From Winogradskyella echinorum (GTDB lineage Bacteria; Bacteroidota; Bacteroidia; Flavobacteriales; Flavobacteriaceae), in the NCBI RefSeq assembly GCF_014297365.1, contig NZ_JACOQD010000001.1, forward strand, positions 372,001 to 436,000: DNA of 64,000 nt, written 5' to 3'. Positions 1-9,881 of the stretch are shown here, piece by piece. Under the pieces are notes generated by a model, which made no database searches, was not told where the DNA came from, and saw only the letters and a list, made by a program, of their open reading frames with translations. Each line of letters begins with the position of its first letter. Position 1 is the first letter of the stretch. The position numbers and the translations under genes are program-made.

Positions 1-18
1 TCAATAATTAACTATAGC

Positions 19-2649
19 TTAATTTAAACTAGCCAAACTAGCTTTTATAGTATCAATTTTAGCCAATGCGTCTGCTTCTTTTTTCTTCTCGGAAGCTACA
101 ACTTGCTCTGGTGCACCCGCAACAAAGCGCTCATTAGACAACTTCTTTTGCACAGATTTTAAAAAGCCTTCAGTGTATTTTAATTCTTCAGTAAGCTTTT
201 CAATCTCCGCTTCAACATCAATACTGCCTTCCATAGGAATAAAGTATTCGTTAGATTTTACTCTATACGTTAAGGCGCCTTCAACCGGTTCCTTAACGTA
301 ATCAAGACTTTCAAGATTTCCAAGTTTTATAATTACAGTATCAAAGGTAGCATTTACGTTTTCACTATTTAAAACTGAAAAACCAATAGCATCTTTAAAT
401 GCAATATTCTTTTGCTTTCTTATATTTCTAATTCCAGAAATGACTTCAGTAGCAAATTCAAATTCTGAGATTAAAGCCTCATTAATTGGTTTTGCCTCTG
501 GCCATTTAGCCACAATTAATGCTTCTTCTGGCGTTCTTTTATTTATAGTTTGCCATATTTCTTCCGTAATAAATGGCGTAAATGGATGAACTACTTTTAG
601 AATATCTTCAAAAATCGCCATAACAGCATTATAGGTTTTTGAATCTATTGGCTGTTTGTAAGCTGGTTTTACAATCTCTAATAACCAAGAAGCAAAATCA
701 TCATATACCAATTTATAAATTGCCATTAATGCATCAGACAATCTGTATTTACTAAAATGGTCTTCTATTTCAATTAATACTTTCTGAAACTTAGATTCAA
801 ACCACTCAATAGCTATATTACTAGACTGAGGTTGTTCTATATCTGCAACATCCCACAAATTAGTTAAATAGAATGCCGACCATATCTTGTTACCTAAACC
901 TTTTCCTTGTTGACAAAGGGCTTCATCAAACATTAAATCATTTCCGGCTGCAGAACTTAATAACAATCCTACTCTAACACCATCTGCGCTATAATCTTCA
1001 ATTAATTTTAAAGCATCTGGGGAATTCCCCAAGGATTTCGACATTTTTCGTCTTTGCTTATCTCTAACTAATCCTGTTAAATAAACATTTTGAAATGGTT
1101 TTTCGTCTTTATATTCATAACCAGCAATAATCATTCGTGCTACCCAAAAGAATAAAATATCAGGACCAGTAACTAAATCATTAGTTGGGTAATAATATTT
1201 TATGTCTTCGTTTTCCGGATTACGAATACCATCAAATACGCTCATTGGCCAAAGCCATGACGAGAACCAAGTATCTAAAGCATCAGTATCTTGTGTTAAG
1301 TCAGAAGCTTGAAGCTCGGAGTTTGAAGTTTTAACTCTTGCAAGTTTCAACGCCTCCTCAATAGATTCTGCAACTACAAAATCTTCTTTTCCATCTCCAT
1401 AGAAATACGCAGGAATTTGTTGTCCCCAAAGTAACTGACGTGAGATATTCCAATCGCGAATATTCTCCATCCAATGACGATAGGTATTTTCAAATTTCTT
1501 AGGAAATAATTTTACATCGCCAGTTTTTAAAACTGCATCAATAGCAGGTTTTGCTAAATCTTCCATTTTTAAGAACCATTGATCACTTAGTCTAGGTTCT
1601 ATAACCGCCTTTGTTCGTTCTGATGTTCCTACTTTATTAAGGTGATTTTCAGTTTTTACTAAAACACCTGTTTCTTCTAATGCTTTAGCGACTGCTTTTC
1701 TGGCTACAAAACGATCTTGACCTTCAAACTGTAATCCAAAGCTATTTAAACTTGCATCTTCATTAAAGATATCTATAACTTCTAAATTGTGTTTATCACC
1801 TAAAACTTTATCATTTTCATCGTGAGCAGGTGTTACTTTTAAACAACCTGTACCAAATTCAACATCTACATACTCATCTTCTATTATAGGAATGACACGT
1901 CCGCAAATTGGCACAATCGCCTTCTTACCTTTTAAATGGGTAAAGCGTTCATCATTTGGATTGATACAAATAGCAGTATCTCCAAAAATAGTTTCTGGTC
2001 TTGTGGTTGCAATGGTTAATTTATCATCGCTACCTTCAACTTTGTATTCTAAGTAATAGAGTAAACCTTGCTTTTCAACATGTATTACCTCTTCGTCAGA
2101 TAAGGTTGTCTTTGCTTCTGGATCCCAATTTACCATGCGGTATCCTCTGTAAATTAGTCCTTTGTTATACAAATCAACAAAAACCTTAATTACGGCTTCA
2201 GACATATCATCGTCCATGGTAAACTTGGTCCTATCCCAATCGCAAGAACAGCCTAACTTTTTAAGTTGCTCTAGGATGACTCCACCATATTCTTCTGTCC
2301 ATTCCCATGCATGTTCTAAAAACTCTTCGCGTGTTAAATCATTTTTATCAATGCCTTGTGCTTTGAGTTTAGCAACAACTTTTGCTTCAGTTGCAATAGA
2401 AGCATGGTCTGTACCTGGCACCCAACATGCATTTTTACCCAATAAACGTGCGCGACGTATTAATACATCTTGTATCGTATTATTAAGCATATGTCCCATA
2501 TGTAAAACTCCTGTTACATTTGGTGGTGGAATAACTATTGTATAAGGTTCTCTATCATCTGGCGTAGAGTGAAAATAATTGTGTTGCATCCAGTAATTAT
2601 ACCACTTGGCTTCTACTGATGATGCATTATATTTTGATGGAATATCCAT
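19..2649 (-). CDS. valS: Valine--tRNA ligase
   Basis: Charges tRNA-Val with valine in the cytoplasm, with an editing domain that removes mischarged threonine. The 876-residue product has the class I signatures: the HIGH-type motif is HMGH at residues 50-53 inside [13 protein letters not shown], and KMSKS lies at about 535-539. The last ~65 residues are charged and helical, matching the C-terminal coiled-coil arm of ValRS. Length is normal for the family (about 870-950). The gene is complete, with its stop codon 18 nt from the window edge. It is transcribed divergently from the DUF1573 gene, and a TACTTTTG promoter motif lies 31 nt upstream of the ATG. Identification is secure. Confidence 0.98.
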   Translation of the reverse strand: MDIPSKYNASSVEAKWYNYWMQHNYFHSTPDDREPYTIVIPPPNVTGVLHMGHMLNNTIQDVLIRRARLLGKNACWVPGTDHASIATEAKVVAKLKAQGIDKNDLTREEFLEHAWEWTEEYGGVILEQLKKLGCSCDWDRTKFTMDDDMSEAVIKVFVDLYNKGLIYRGYRMVNWDPEAKTTLSDEEVIHVEKQGLLYYLEYKVEGSDDKLTIATTRPETIFGDTAICINPNDERFTHLKGKKAIVPICGRVIPIIEDEYVDVEFGTGCLKVTPAHDENDKVLGDKHNLEVIDIFNEDASLNSFGLQFEGQDRFVARKAVAKALEETGVLVKTENHLNKVGTSERTKAVIEPRLSDQWFLKMEDLAKPAIDAVLKTGDVKLFPKKFENTYRHWMENIRDWNISRQLLWGQQIPAYFYGDGKEDFVVAESIEEALKLARVKTSNSELQASDLTQDTDALDTWFSSWLWPMSVFDGIRNPENEDIKYYYPTNDLVTGPDILFFWVARMIIAGYEYKDEKPFQNVYLTGLVRDKQRRKMSKSLGNSPDALKLIEDYSADGVRVGLLLSSAAGNDLMFDEALCQQGKGLGNKIWSAFYLTNLWDVADIEQPQSSNIAIEWFESKFQKVLIEIEDHFSKYRLSDALMAIYKLVYDDFASWLLEIVKPAYKQPIDSKTYNAVMAIFEDILKVVHPFTPFITEEIWQTINKRTPEEALIVAKWPEAKPINEALISEFEFATEVISGIRNIRKQKNIAFKDAIGFSVLNSENVNATFDTVIIKLGNLESLDYVKEPVEGALTYRVKSNEYFIPMEGSIDVEAEIEKLTEELKYTEGFLKSVQKKLSNERFVAGAPEQVVASEKKKEADALAKIDTIKASLASLN

Positions 2650-2679
2650 GTTTTGGTATCGTTTTTGCTATGTAACTGA

Positions 2680-2687
2680 CAAAAGTA
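2680..2687 (-). promoter_or_regulatory. Predicted -7 promoter element of valS
   Basis: On the minus strand this reads TACTTTTG, a match to the Bacteroidota -7 consensus TAnnTTTG, about 30 nt before the valS start codon. Confidence 0.5.
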
Positions 2688-2833
2688 CTTATAATTCCTT
2701 TTTTGAAAAATTATTAGTGTAAGAATATAGGTTGAAACATTATAAATTCTGTTAAATACAACGTATTAGGTCTAAATAATTTTGTTTGGAATAAAAAAGT
2801 AACTAGTTTTGAATAATCAATTTTAAAATTAAA

Positions 2834-3262
2834 ATGATGAAAAATTTAATAGCAATACTATTTGTAGGATTAATTAGTTTAGGAATTAATGCACAAGAAA
2901 AGGTAGCAAAAATCGAATTTAAGACTGAGGTCATTGATTATGGCACAATTGAGAAAGGTGCTGACGGAGTTAGAGTTTTTGAATTTACCAATACTGGTAA
3001 TGCTCCATTGATAATTTCGAGTGTTAAATCTACTTGTGGTTGTACTGTACCTAAGAAACCTAAAGGACCAATAATGCCAGGAGAAACAGGAGAAATTCAA
3101 GTAAAGTATGATACAAAAAGAGTTAATCCTATTAGAAAAACGATAACAGTTATTTCTAACGCAGACACACCAACAGTTGCACTAAAAATTAAAGGTTTAG
3201 TAATAGACCCAAGCAAGACTAGTGTTTTAGAAAAGAAAGAAAAAAGTATGATTGAGCAATAA
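2834..3262 (+). CDS. DUF1573 domain secreted protein
   Basis: A 142-residue protein with a Sec signal peptide (residues 1 to about 20, ending NAQ). The rest is a single Ig-like beta-sandwich of the DUF1573 family (ASPM/SPD2/Hydin-like). Visible hallmarks are DYGTIEKG, the F-x-x-T-N-T-G-x-x-P-L strand, and a Cys pair in STCGCTVP. Bacteroidota have many such short exported proteins, and their molecular role is not established. The gene stands alone between valS and an aminotransferase and ends at a clear terminator. A start one codon downstream is equally possible because it begins Met-Met. Confidence 0.85.
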   Translation: MMKNLIAILFVGLISLGINAQEKVAKIEFKTEVIDYGTIEKGADGVRVFEFTNTGNAPLIISSVKSTCGCTVPKKPKGPIMPGETGEIQVKYDTKRVNPIRKTITVISNADTPTVALKIKGLVIDPSKTSVLEKKEKSMIEQ

Positions 3263-3288
3263 GACTTCAATCTCATATTTATCATATT

Positions 3289-3320
3289 AATGAGCTCTTA
3301 TTTTAGGAGCTCATTTTTTT
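3289..3320 (+). terminator. Rho-independent terminator after the DUF1573 gene
   Basis: A 9-bp perfect stem (AATGAGCTC / GAGCTCATT) with a 9-nt loop, followed by a run of T residues. Confidence 0.8.
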
Positions 3321-3381
3321 ATGTTTTTTTCTTATAAACTTTAAGAATTTTCAGAACTTAGCATTTTAAAATTAAGACCAA

Positions 3382-4572
3382 ATGCCAACAATTTCAAACA
3401 AAGGCATCAACATGCCAGAATCTCCAATTAGAAAATTGGTGCCGTATGCAGAAGAAGCTCATAAACAAGGAAAAACAGTATATTATCTTAATATAGGTCA
3501 GCCAGATATAAAGACACCAAAAGTAGCTTTAGATGCTGTAAAAGTTCACTCTTTAGATATTTTAGCTTATTCGCGTTCTGAAGGTTCTGAAAATTATAGG
3601 ATAAAAATTGCTGAATATTACAAAAGAAACGATATACACGTTAACCATAACGATATCATTGTAACTACTGGAGGTAGTGAAGCACTTTTATTTGCCTTTG
3701 GAAGCATAATGGATGAGGATGATGAAATAATAATTCCAGAACCATTTTATGCCAATTACAATGGCTTTTCAACGGCTTCTGGTGTAAATGTTGTACCAGT
3801 AATATCTAAAATCGAAGATAACTTTGCCTTACCACCTATTGAGGAATTTGAAAAACTAATCACACCAAAAACTAAAGCAATTTTAATTTGTAATCCAGGT
3901 AACCCAACAGGTTATTTATACTCAAAAGAAGAAATAAAAAAACTAGCTGCTATCGTTAAAAAGCATGATTTATTTTTAATTGCAGACGAAGTTTATAGAG
4001 AGTTTGTTTATGATGGAGTTGAACACTATTCTATTTTACAAGAACCTGGTTTAGAAGAACATGCAATTATCATCGATTCTGTATCTAAACGCTATAGCAT
4101 GTGCGGAGCAAGAATTGGATATTTAGTTTCAAAAAATAAAGAAGTAATAAAAACAGCTTTAAAATTTGCGCAAGCTCGTTTAAGTCCACCTACTTTAGCT
4201 CAAATTGCAAGTGAAGCGGCTTTAGAAACTCCGCAGAGTTATTTTGATGATGTAAAAGAAGAATACGTAAAAAGAAGAAATACGCTCATTACGGAACTAG
4301 AAAAAATTGAAGGAGTAAAAGTAGCTAAACCCAATGGCGCATTTTATTGTATAGCAGAACTTCCTGTAAAAAACTCAGATGATTTTGCTAAATGGCTTTT
4401 AGAGTCTTTTGATTACAATAACAATACGGTAATGGTTGCACCTGCAGCAGGTTTCTATTCTACACCTGGAGTTGGTTTAAACCAAATACGTATTGCCTAT
4501 GTTTTAAATGAAGATAGCTTAAAAATTTCGGTTAAAATATTAGCAGAAGCACTTAAAGTTTATAAAGACTAA
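3382..4572 (+). CDS. PLP-dependent class I/II aminotransferase
   Basis: A 396-residue fold-type I aminotransferase of the aspartate/aromatic (AspC-like) group. The substrate-loop motif NIGQPDI lies near the N-terminus, and ICNPGNPTG and ADEVYREF are typical cofactor-binding motifs. The PLP lysine is K236 in SVSKRYSMCGARIG. Substrate cannot be read from sequence; aspartate, aromatic or branched-chain amino acids with 2-oxoglutarate are all possible. Its stop overlaps the murB start (TAATG), so the two genes are translationally coupled, but nothing obvious links their functions. Confidence 0.9.
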   Translation: MPTISNKGINMPESPIRKLVPYAEEAHKQGKTVYYLNIGQPDIKTPKVALDAVKVHSLDILAYSRSEGSENYRIKIAEYYKRNDIHVNHNDIIVTTGGSEALLFAFGSIMDEDDEIIIPEPFYANYNGFSTASGVNVVPVISKIEDNFALPPIEEFEKLITPKTKAILICNPGNPTGYLYSKEEIKKLAAIVKKHDLFLIADEVYREFVYDGVEHYSILQEPGLEEHAIIIDSVSKRYSMCGARIGYLVSKNKEVIKTALKFAQARLSPPTLAQIASEAALETPQSYFDDVKEEYVKRRNTLITELEKIEGVKVAKPNGAFYCIAELPVKNSDDFAKWLLESFDYNNNTVMVAPAAGFYSTPGVGLNQIRIAYVLNEDSLKISVKILAEALKVYKD

Positions 4573-5585
4573 TGACTGTATCTAAGGATGTTTCATTAAA
4601 ATCGTTTAATACATTTGGCATTGATGCCAAAGCAAAATTGTACTGCAATATTACTTCGGTAGAAGTACTTAATGAGGTTTTACAAGAACAACAGTCTAAC
4701 CCGCTATTTATTTTAGGTGGTGGTAGTAATATGCTACTGACTAAAGATATCGATGCTTTGGTACTCCATATTAACCTAATGGGTATAGAAGTTGTTAGTG
4801 AAACGGAACAAACAGTTATAGTAAAAGCTATGGCTGGTGAAAACTGGCATCAATTTGTGCTTTGGTGTTTGCAGCATAACTTTGGTGGTATAGAAAATTT
4901 ATCTTTAATTCCTGGTAATATTGGTACAGCACCAATTCAAAATATTGGAGCTTATGGTGTAGAGCTAAAAGATGTATTTTATAGTTGTGAAGCTATTAAT
5001 GTAAATGACAAATCACTAAGAACATTTACAAAAGAAGACTGCAACTTTGATTATAGAGAATCTGTTTTTAAGCAAGAATTAAAAGGAGAATATATTATAA
5101 CTAGCGTAAACCTTCAGCTTACCAAAAACAATCACAAACTAAACACAGGTTATGGTGCTATAAAAACGGAGTTAGAGGCATCCAATATAAAAACACCAAC
5201 CATACAAGATATTTCAAAAGCCGTAATAGCGATTAGACAAACTAAATTACCAGACCCTAAAGAAATAGGAAATAGTGGTAGTTTTTTTAAGAATCCTATT
5301 ATTTCTGTTGAACAGTTTAATAAACTACAAGAAAATTTCCCAGAAGTGCCTTCTTATAAAATTTCAGACAAGGAAGTTAAAGTTCCCGCTGGTTGGCTAA
5401 TTGAAACAGCTGGTTTTAAAGGCAAACGTTTTAAGGATTATGGTGTACACCAAAAACAAGCCTTAGTTTTAGTAAATTATGGCAATGCAAGTGGTAAAGA
5501 GATTTTTGAATTGGCACAACTAATACAAAAAACAGTAAAACGACTTTTTAATATTACTATTGAGACTGAAGTTAATATTATATAA
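4572..5585 (+). CDS. murB: UDP-N-acetylenolpyruvoylglucosamine reductase (MurB)
   Basis: FAD enzyme that reduces UDP-GlcNAc-enolpyruvate to UDP-MurNAc with NADPH, the second committed step of peptidoglycan synthesis. The N-terminal FAD-binding motif ILGGGSNMLL, PGNIGTAPIQNIGAYG, YRESVFK and the catalytic GNSGSFFKNP (proton-donating Ser) are visible, and the protein ends with the conserved glutamate region IETEVNII. At 337 residues it is a type I (E. coli-like) MurB. It overlaps the aminotransferase stop by one base and is followed by a strong terminator. Confidence 0.97.
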   Translation: MTVSKDVSLKSFNTFGIDAKAKLYCNITSVEVLNEVLQEQQSNPLFILGGGSNMLLTKDIDALVLHINLMGIEVVSETEQTVIVKAMAGENWHQFVLWCLQHNFGGIENLSLIPGNIGTAPIQNIGAYGVELKDVFYSCEAINVNDKSLRTFTKEDCNFDYRESVFKQELKGEYIITSVNLQLTKNNHKLNTGYGAIKTELEASNIKTPTIQDISKAVIAIRQTKLPDPKEIGNSGSFFKNPIISVEQFNKLQENFPEVPSYKISDKEVKVPAGWLIETAGFKGKRFKDYGVHQKQALVLVNYGNASGKEIFELAQLIQKTVKRLFNITIETEVNII

Positions 5586-5587
5586 AG

Positions 5588-5619
5588 CAAAAGTCACAAT
5601 CTTAGAATTGTGACTTTTG
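5588..5619 (+). terminator. Terminator after murB
   Basis: A 13-bp perfect stem (CAAAAGTCACAAT / ATTGTGACTTTTG) with a 6-nt loop, starting 2 nt after the murB stop codon. Confidence 0.75.
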
Positions 5620-5787
5620 AATTTTTAGAATAATTTTATATGAAAATGCTATTAATCAACCTCTTAAGAAGATAAAACCATTCTAATAATTTATTGTGAG
5701 CACTAGAATCTAGTGTATTTAGTTATATTTACGTTTATAAATCCATTTTGGATGTTTTGAAAATCAAAAAAATAAGATTTTAACATT

Positions 5788-6321
5788 TTGAGTATTACAC
5801 CTACAGAGCAAAAAATAATTGATTACCTAAAAAAAGGAGATCAACGTGCACTAAATTTACTATATGAAAATTATTCTAGTAGTCTATATGGTGTTATACT
5901 AAAGATAACGATTAATGAAGAAATTGCGCAAGATGCATTGCAAGAAACCTTCATAAAAGTTTGGAAAAATGCTTCAAAATACGATTCTAGTAAAGCTAAA
6001 CTATTTACTTGGTTGTTCCGCATAGCAAGGAATACTGCTATAGATAAACTAAGAAGTTTTAATAATCGTTACCAAAAAGAAGTCCAAATTGATAAATCAA
6101 ACGTATATATCTTACCAACAAACAATTTAAACCAAGATGTATTGGATATTAAAGAGCATGTTGGACGATTAGATGAAAAGTATCAAATTGTGTTAGACGC
6201 CTTATTTTTTCAAGGAATGACACAACAAGAAGCTAGTGACGAATTAGATATTCCGCTTGGTACAATTAAGTCTAGATTAAAAATAGGATTAAGAGAACTT
6301 AAAAAAGTTTATAATCCATAA
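5788..6321 (+). CDS. ECF-type RNA polymerase sigma factor
   Basis: A 177-residue sigma-70 family factor of the extracytoplasmic (SigK-like) type. Region 2 (about residues 15-85) carries ALQETFIKVWKNASKYD and WLFRIARNTAIDKLR. Region 4 (about 115-170) carries the helix-turn-helix GMTQQEASDELDIPLGTIKSRL. The start is TTG, because no ATG precedes the conserved region. The next gene, 11 nt downstream, encodes a one-TM anti-sigma factor, so activity is presumably controlled by release from the membrane partner. The inducing signal is unknown. Confidence 0.93.
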   Translation: MSITPTEQKIIDYLKKGDQRALNLLYENYSSSLYGVILKITINEEIAQDALQETFIKVWKNASKYDSSKAKLFTWLFRIARNTAIDKLRSFNNRYQKEVQIDKSNVYILPTNNLNQDVLDIKEHVGRLDEKYQIVLDALFFQGMTQQEASDELDIPLGTIKSRLKIGLRELKKVYNP

Positions 6322-6332
6322 AATTTTAAATC

Positions 6333-7127
6333 ATGGAAACAAAATTACATAACTTTTTAAAGTCTAACTTACTGAATAAGTATTTGTTAGACGAGACCTC
6401 TATTGAAGAGACTAAAGAGGTTGAACATTTTATTTCATTCTATCCTGAAGCTGCTTCGGCTTACGAAAAACTTCAAGATAATTTAGAGATTATAGCAAAA
6501 GCGGGTGCTGTAGATGTACCTAATGACATATTAGCAAACATTTTAGAATCTTTAGATGAAAAGAATGACACTAAAGTTATTCAACTTGTACAAAAGAGAA
6601 AAACACCTTGGTATAGTATTGCTGCCAGTGCAGCTGCTGTGTTATTTGCAGCTACATCTTTTATGTTATATCAAAAGAATCAAAATTTAAATGAAGAAAA
6701 CAATGTAGTAATTGAAGAGATTTTTGATTTAAGGAGCGATATTGAAAATAACAACACTAAATTAGATGAACTATCTAGAGAGTTGTTAAAATTAAACAAT
6801 CCAGATTCTAAAAAATATGTTATCAATGGTAATGAGCGTGCTAAAAATTTAAAAACTGTAGCATATATTAATCCTGTTGAAAAAACATCGATGATTGATG
6901 TTATTACATTACCTCAATTACCTGAAGAGCAGTATTACGAGATTTGGGCTGAGTTGCAAGATAGAATGGTAAACTTGGGTATCTTAGATGAGTCTGACCG
7001 TAAGTTGAAACAAATTCCATATATGGAAGATGCCTTAGCACTAAGTATTAAAATTGGTACCAAAGGAAACAATACTAATGAAAATGATACTGAAGTAGCT
7101 GAAATTTCTTTAAAAGAGAAAGACTAA
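6333..7127 (+). CDS. Membrane anti-sigma factor (RskA-like)
   Basis: A 264-residue single-pass protein. The cytoplasmic N-terminal part (1 to about 90) has the zinc-less anti-sigma pattern LLDETSIEETKEVEHFI. One TM segment lies at about 93-112 (IAASAAAVLFAATSFML). A predicted coiled coil follows at about 115-150, then a periplasmic RskA/anti-sigma-K domain recognised by LPQLPEEQYYEIWAEL and the LGILD segment. It sits 11 nt behind the ECF sigma gene and is expected to sequester that factor. The C-terminal part would sense the signal. Convergent with aquaporin across a shared terminator. Confidence 0.88.
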   Translation: METKLHNFLKSNLLNKYLLDETSIEETKEVEHFISFYPEAASAYEKLQDNLEIIAKAGAVDVPNDILANILESLDEKNDTKVIQLVQKRKTPWYSIAASAAAVLFAATSFMLYQKNQNLNEENNVVIEEIFDLRSDIENNNTKLDELSRELLKLNNPDSKKYVINGNERAKNLKTVAYINPVEKTSMIDVITLPQLPEEQYYEIWAELQDRMVNLGILDESDRKLKQIPYMEDALALSIKIGTKGNNTNENDTEVAEISLKEKD

Positions 7128-7144
7128 GTACTTTTTAGATAAAT

Positions 7145-7180
7145 AAAAAAGAGGCACATTTAAAAATGTGCCTCTTTTTT
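7145..7180. terminator. Bidirectional terminator between anti-sigma gene and aquaporin
   Basis: A 16-bp perfect stem (AAAAAAGAGGCACATT / AATGTGCCTCTTTTTT) with a 4-nt loop. The A and T tracts on the two sides allow it to serve both convergent genes. Confidence 0.9.
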
Positions 7181-7199
7181 TTGATTTAAAAATAGACAC

Positions 7200-7886
7200 C
7201 TATTCTCTTTCAAAAAGTGTTTTATGGATAATACCTCCAATAATAGCACCAGCAATTGGAGCTACCCAAAACAACCAAACTTGAGATAAATAAGCACCAT
7301 CTGCAAATAAAGCCTGACTTAAAGATCTTGCAGGATTTACAGATGTATTGGAAATAGGAATACTAATAAGATGTATTAATGTTAATCCTAAGCCAATAGC
7401 AATTGGAGCAAAACCTTTTGGAGCTCTAGCATTTGTACTTCCTAAAATAATAATTAAGAAAAATGCCGTTAGCACAACTTCTGCCACTAACACAGACATC
7501 ATACTGTAGCCATTCGGCGATAATGAATCATAACCGTTTGAAGCAAACCCGCCAACGGTTTCAAATCCAGATTTCCCAGAAATTATAAGATACAATACAC
7601 TAGCTGCTGCAATTGCACCAACAACTTGTGCTACGATATAACCAATTAAATCTTTGGCTTCAAATTTTCCACCAGCCCAAAGACCAATAGACACTGCCGG
7701 ATTAAAGTGGCCACCAGAAATATGCCCAACAGCATAAGCCATAGTTAATACAGTAAGACCAAATGCTAAAGCAACGCCTACAAATCCAATACCTAATTCT
7801 GGAAATCCGGCTGCAAATATTGCACTACCACAACCTCCAAATACCAGCCAAAATGTTCCAAAGAACTCTGCAAATAATTTTTTCAT
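7200..7886 (-). CDS. aqpZ: Aquaporin Z-type water channel
   Basis: A six-TM MIP-family channel of 228 residues. The two NPA half-helix motifs are at 62-64 (HFNPAVS) and 184-186 (SVNPARS). The selectivity-filter positions read F42, H172, T181 and R187, the narrow water-selective set of AqpZ rather than the wider glycerol-facilitator set. Length is typical (about 230). It is monocistronic on the minus strand and shares a bidirectional terminator with the anti-sigma gene. Its role is water movement across the inner membrane. Confidence 0.95.
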   Translation of the reverse strand: MKKLFAEFFGTFWLVFGGCGSAIFAAGFPELGIGFVGVALAFGLTVLTMAYAVGHISGGHFNPAVSIGLWAGGKFEAKDLIGYIVAQVVGAIAAASVLYLIISGKSGFETVGGFASNGYDSLSPNGYSMMSVLVAEVVLTAFFLIIILGSTNARAPKGFAPIAIGLGLTLIHLISIPISNTSVNPARSLSQALFADGAYLSQVWLFWVAPIAGAIIGGIIHKTLFERE

Positions 7887-7993
7887 AATTGATAAATTAA
7901 TTAGTTAGTAATAAATGTTTATATAGTTATTCGACACAGCACTAAGCAGTTAAGTCACATCTAATAATGCTTATAAAATAAAAGTAAAAGCAT

Positions 7994-8001
7994 TATCTTT
8001 G
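7994..8001 (+). promoter_or_regulatory. Predicted -7 promoter element
   Basis: TATCTTTG matches TAnnTTTG and lies 21 nt before the ATG of the 67-residue Cys-rich membrane protein gene. Confidence 0.5.
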
Positions 8002-8022
8002 CATTAAATAAAGGGATTTTAA

Positions 8023-8226
8023 ATGAAATTATTACTACTCACATTAGGACTATTGGCTTTAGCCATTGCAGGTATAGCAATAAAAATATGGGCTAAAAAA
8101 GACGGTAAATTTGCTGGCACTTGTGCTAGCCAAAACCCTATGCTTAACCAAGAAGGTGAAGCTTGTGGCTTTTGCGGAAAAACACCAGACCAATATAAAG
8201 ACTGTAACGAACCTCAACACACTTAG
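8023..8226 (+). CDS. Small one-TM Cys-rich protein, possible NqrM analogue
   Basis: 67 residues: an N-terminal TM helix (about 2-24), then a short tail with exactly four cysteines (C34, C48, C51, C61) in the patterns GTCAS, ACGFCG and KDC. One TM followed by four Cys resembles the architecture of NqrM (DUF539), the iron-delivery factor needed for Na+-NQR maturation, and this window encodes a full Nqr complex. Cysteine spacing differs from the proteobacterial NqrM I know, so this is only a hypothesis. The protein could equally be a generic conserved membrane protein. It has its own promoter motif and lies 6 nt before the glycosyltransferase gene. Confidence 0.65.
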   Translation: MKLLLLTLGLLALAIAGIAIKIWAKKDGKFAGTCASQNPMLNQEGEACGFCGKTPDQYKDCNEPQHT

Positions 8227-8232
8227 GTCTTA

Positions 8233-9345
8233 ATGTTATTTCCCTCAATACTATTCTATATATTTATAGTAGTTGTTAGTATTCAAATTGGCTATTACCT
8301 TAGTTTTCTATTTTCTTTTGGTATTAAACGAGCAGAATCTCGATTAAAAAAGAACATTCCTATTTCAATCATTATTTGTGCAAAAAACGAAGCCGATAAC
8401 TTAAAGAAAAATTTACCTCTTATATTAGATCAAGAATATTCAAATTTTGAAATTGTCTTGGTAAATGATAGTTCTTCAGATGATACTCTAAAAGTTATGA
8501 AAGAATTTGAAGCCAATAGCAATAACATAAAAGTTGTAGATGTAAAAACCAATGAAACGTTTTGGGGAAATAAAAAATACGCATTAACACTTGGCATAAA
8601 AACTTCTAAATACGACTTTTTAGTATTCACTGATGCAGATTGCATACCAAAGTCTAATAAATGGCTAGCACATATTAGCGGTAATTTTTCTAATGAAAAA
8701 TCTATAGTTTTGGGTTATGGAGCCTATGCGAAAAAGAAATTTTCGCTTTTAAACAAACTCATTCGGTTTGAAACCGTAATGACTGCTCTACAGTATTTTT
8801 CTTATGCTAATCTTGGCTCTCCTTATATGGGAGTTGGTCGTAATATGGCTTATAGAAAAGATTTATTTTTTAATAATTCTGGGTTTAGTAATCATATGTC
8901 CTTAAAATCTGGTGATGACGATTTATTTATCAATGAAGTCGCGGACAAATCAAATACATCAATAAGCTATACGGTAGATAGTTTTACAATATCCGAACCT
9001 AAAACGTCTTTAATATCTTGGATTTTACAGAAAAGAAGACACATTAGTACGGCCAAATTTTATAAACTACAACATAAATTTTTCTTGGGATTATTTTACA
9101 CCTCTCAATTACTTTTTTGGGTTCTAGGAGTATTACTCATTTTATTAAATTATAATTGGCAATGGGTTGTTGCATTAGTTGTATTACGTTTTATTATTCA
9201 GCTACTTAGTTTTGGTTTTACAGCCAAAAAATTAGGAGAAGCTGATCTTATTGTTTTAACACCAATTCTAGAATTATTTTTAATTACTACACAATTAAGT
9301 ATCTTTATTGCTAATCTTATATCTAAACCAAAACATTGGAAATAA
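8233..9345 (+). CDS. Membrane-anchored family 2 glycosyltransferase
   Basis: 370 residues. An N-terminal TM helix (about 6-28) precedes a GT-A domain: IIICAKNEADNL, the nucleotide-binding D79 in LVNDSSSDD, the DxD-type motif DAD at 134-136, and a QxxRH motif (Q266, R269, H270) in place of the processive QxxRW. Two to three C-terminal TM segments follow (about 285-365). It probably transfers an activated sugar to a lipid-linked or surface glycan; donor and acceptor are unknown. It overlaps the following sigma-factor gene by 10 nt, suggesting coupled expression. Confidence 0.9.
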   Translation: MLFPSILFYIFIVVVSIQIGYYLSFLFSFGIKRAESRLKKNIPISIIICAKNEADNLKKNLPLILDQEYSNFEIVLVNDSSSDDTLKVMKEFEANSNNIKVVDVKTNETFWGNKKYALTLGIKTSKYDFLVFTDADCIPKSNKWLAHISGNFSNEKSIVLGYGAYAKKKFSLLNKLIRFETVMTALQYFSYANLGSPYMGVGRNMAYRKDLFFNNSGFSNHMSLKSGDDDLFINEVADKSNTSISYTVDSFTISEPKTSLISWILQKRRHISTAKFYKLQHKFFLGLFYTSQLLFWVLGVLLILLNYNWQWVVALVVLRFIIQLLSFGFTAKKLGEADLIVLTPILELFLITTQLSIFIANLISKPKHWK

Positions 9346-9881
9346 AAGACGCTATCAGTAAAGCTAAAAAGAATGACCAAATTGCTTTCAATTTTCTGCT
9401 AGATACATTTTGGAATGACGTTTATGCCTTTCAACTAAAGCGAACAAAAAACGAAAATGATGCTGAAGACATAACTATTCAGACCTTTTCTAAAGCTTTT
9501 GATAAGATTAAAACTTATAAAGAAGCTTATAAATTTAAGACTTGGTTAATTACTATTTCTAAAAACATCCATATAGATTTAGTAAGAAAACAAAAACAAT
9601 CTATACGAAATACATCTAAAGATAATGAAGATATTTATCTCGATATAGTTGATGACTCACCTACTCCAGAAGATAAAATTATTACAGAACAAAATTTAGC
9701 AAAACTGTTGCGCGACATCAAAAAATTAAAACCACATTATCAAGAGGTTATAAATCTTAGGTATTTTCAAGAATTGAGCTATAAAGAAATTTCTGAAGAA
9801 CTAAAGGAACCGATGAATAATGTAAAAGTTAAACTTCTTAGAGCAAAAAAACTTCTGGCTGCTATTATTACAAAGACATAA
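9336..9881 (+). CDS. ECF-type RNA polymerase sigma factor (second)
   Basis: 181 residues. Region 2 (about 10-80) shows DAEDITIQTFSKAFDKI and FKTWLITISKNIHIDLVR. Region 4 (about 115-175) shows LPHYQ-type spacing followed by LRYFQELSYKEISEEL and NNVKVKLLRAKKLL. The TTG start lies inside the 3' end of the glycosyltransferase gene (10-nt overlap), and the stop overlaps the ATG of the transporter gene by one base. No anti-sigma gene is adjacent, unlike the pair at 5.8-7.1 kb, so its control is not evident. Confidence 0.9.
   Translation: MEIKDAISKAKKNDQIAFNFLLDTFWNDVYAFQLKRTKNENDAEDITIQTFSKAFDKIKTYKEAYKFKTWLITISKNIHIDLVRKQKQSIRNTSKDNEDIYLDIVDDSPTPEDKIITEQNLAKLLRDIKKLKPHYQEVINLRYFQELSYKEISEELKEPMNNVKVKLLRAKKLLAAIITKT

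Noticed and set aside
2162-2545. 127-residue plus-strand ORF opposite valS
   Set aside because: It is antisense to the conserved HIGH/CP1 part of valS, shows no family features and has no promoter.
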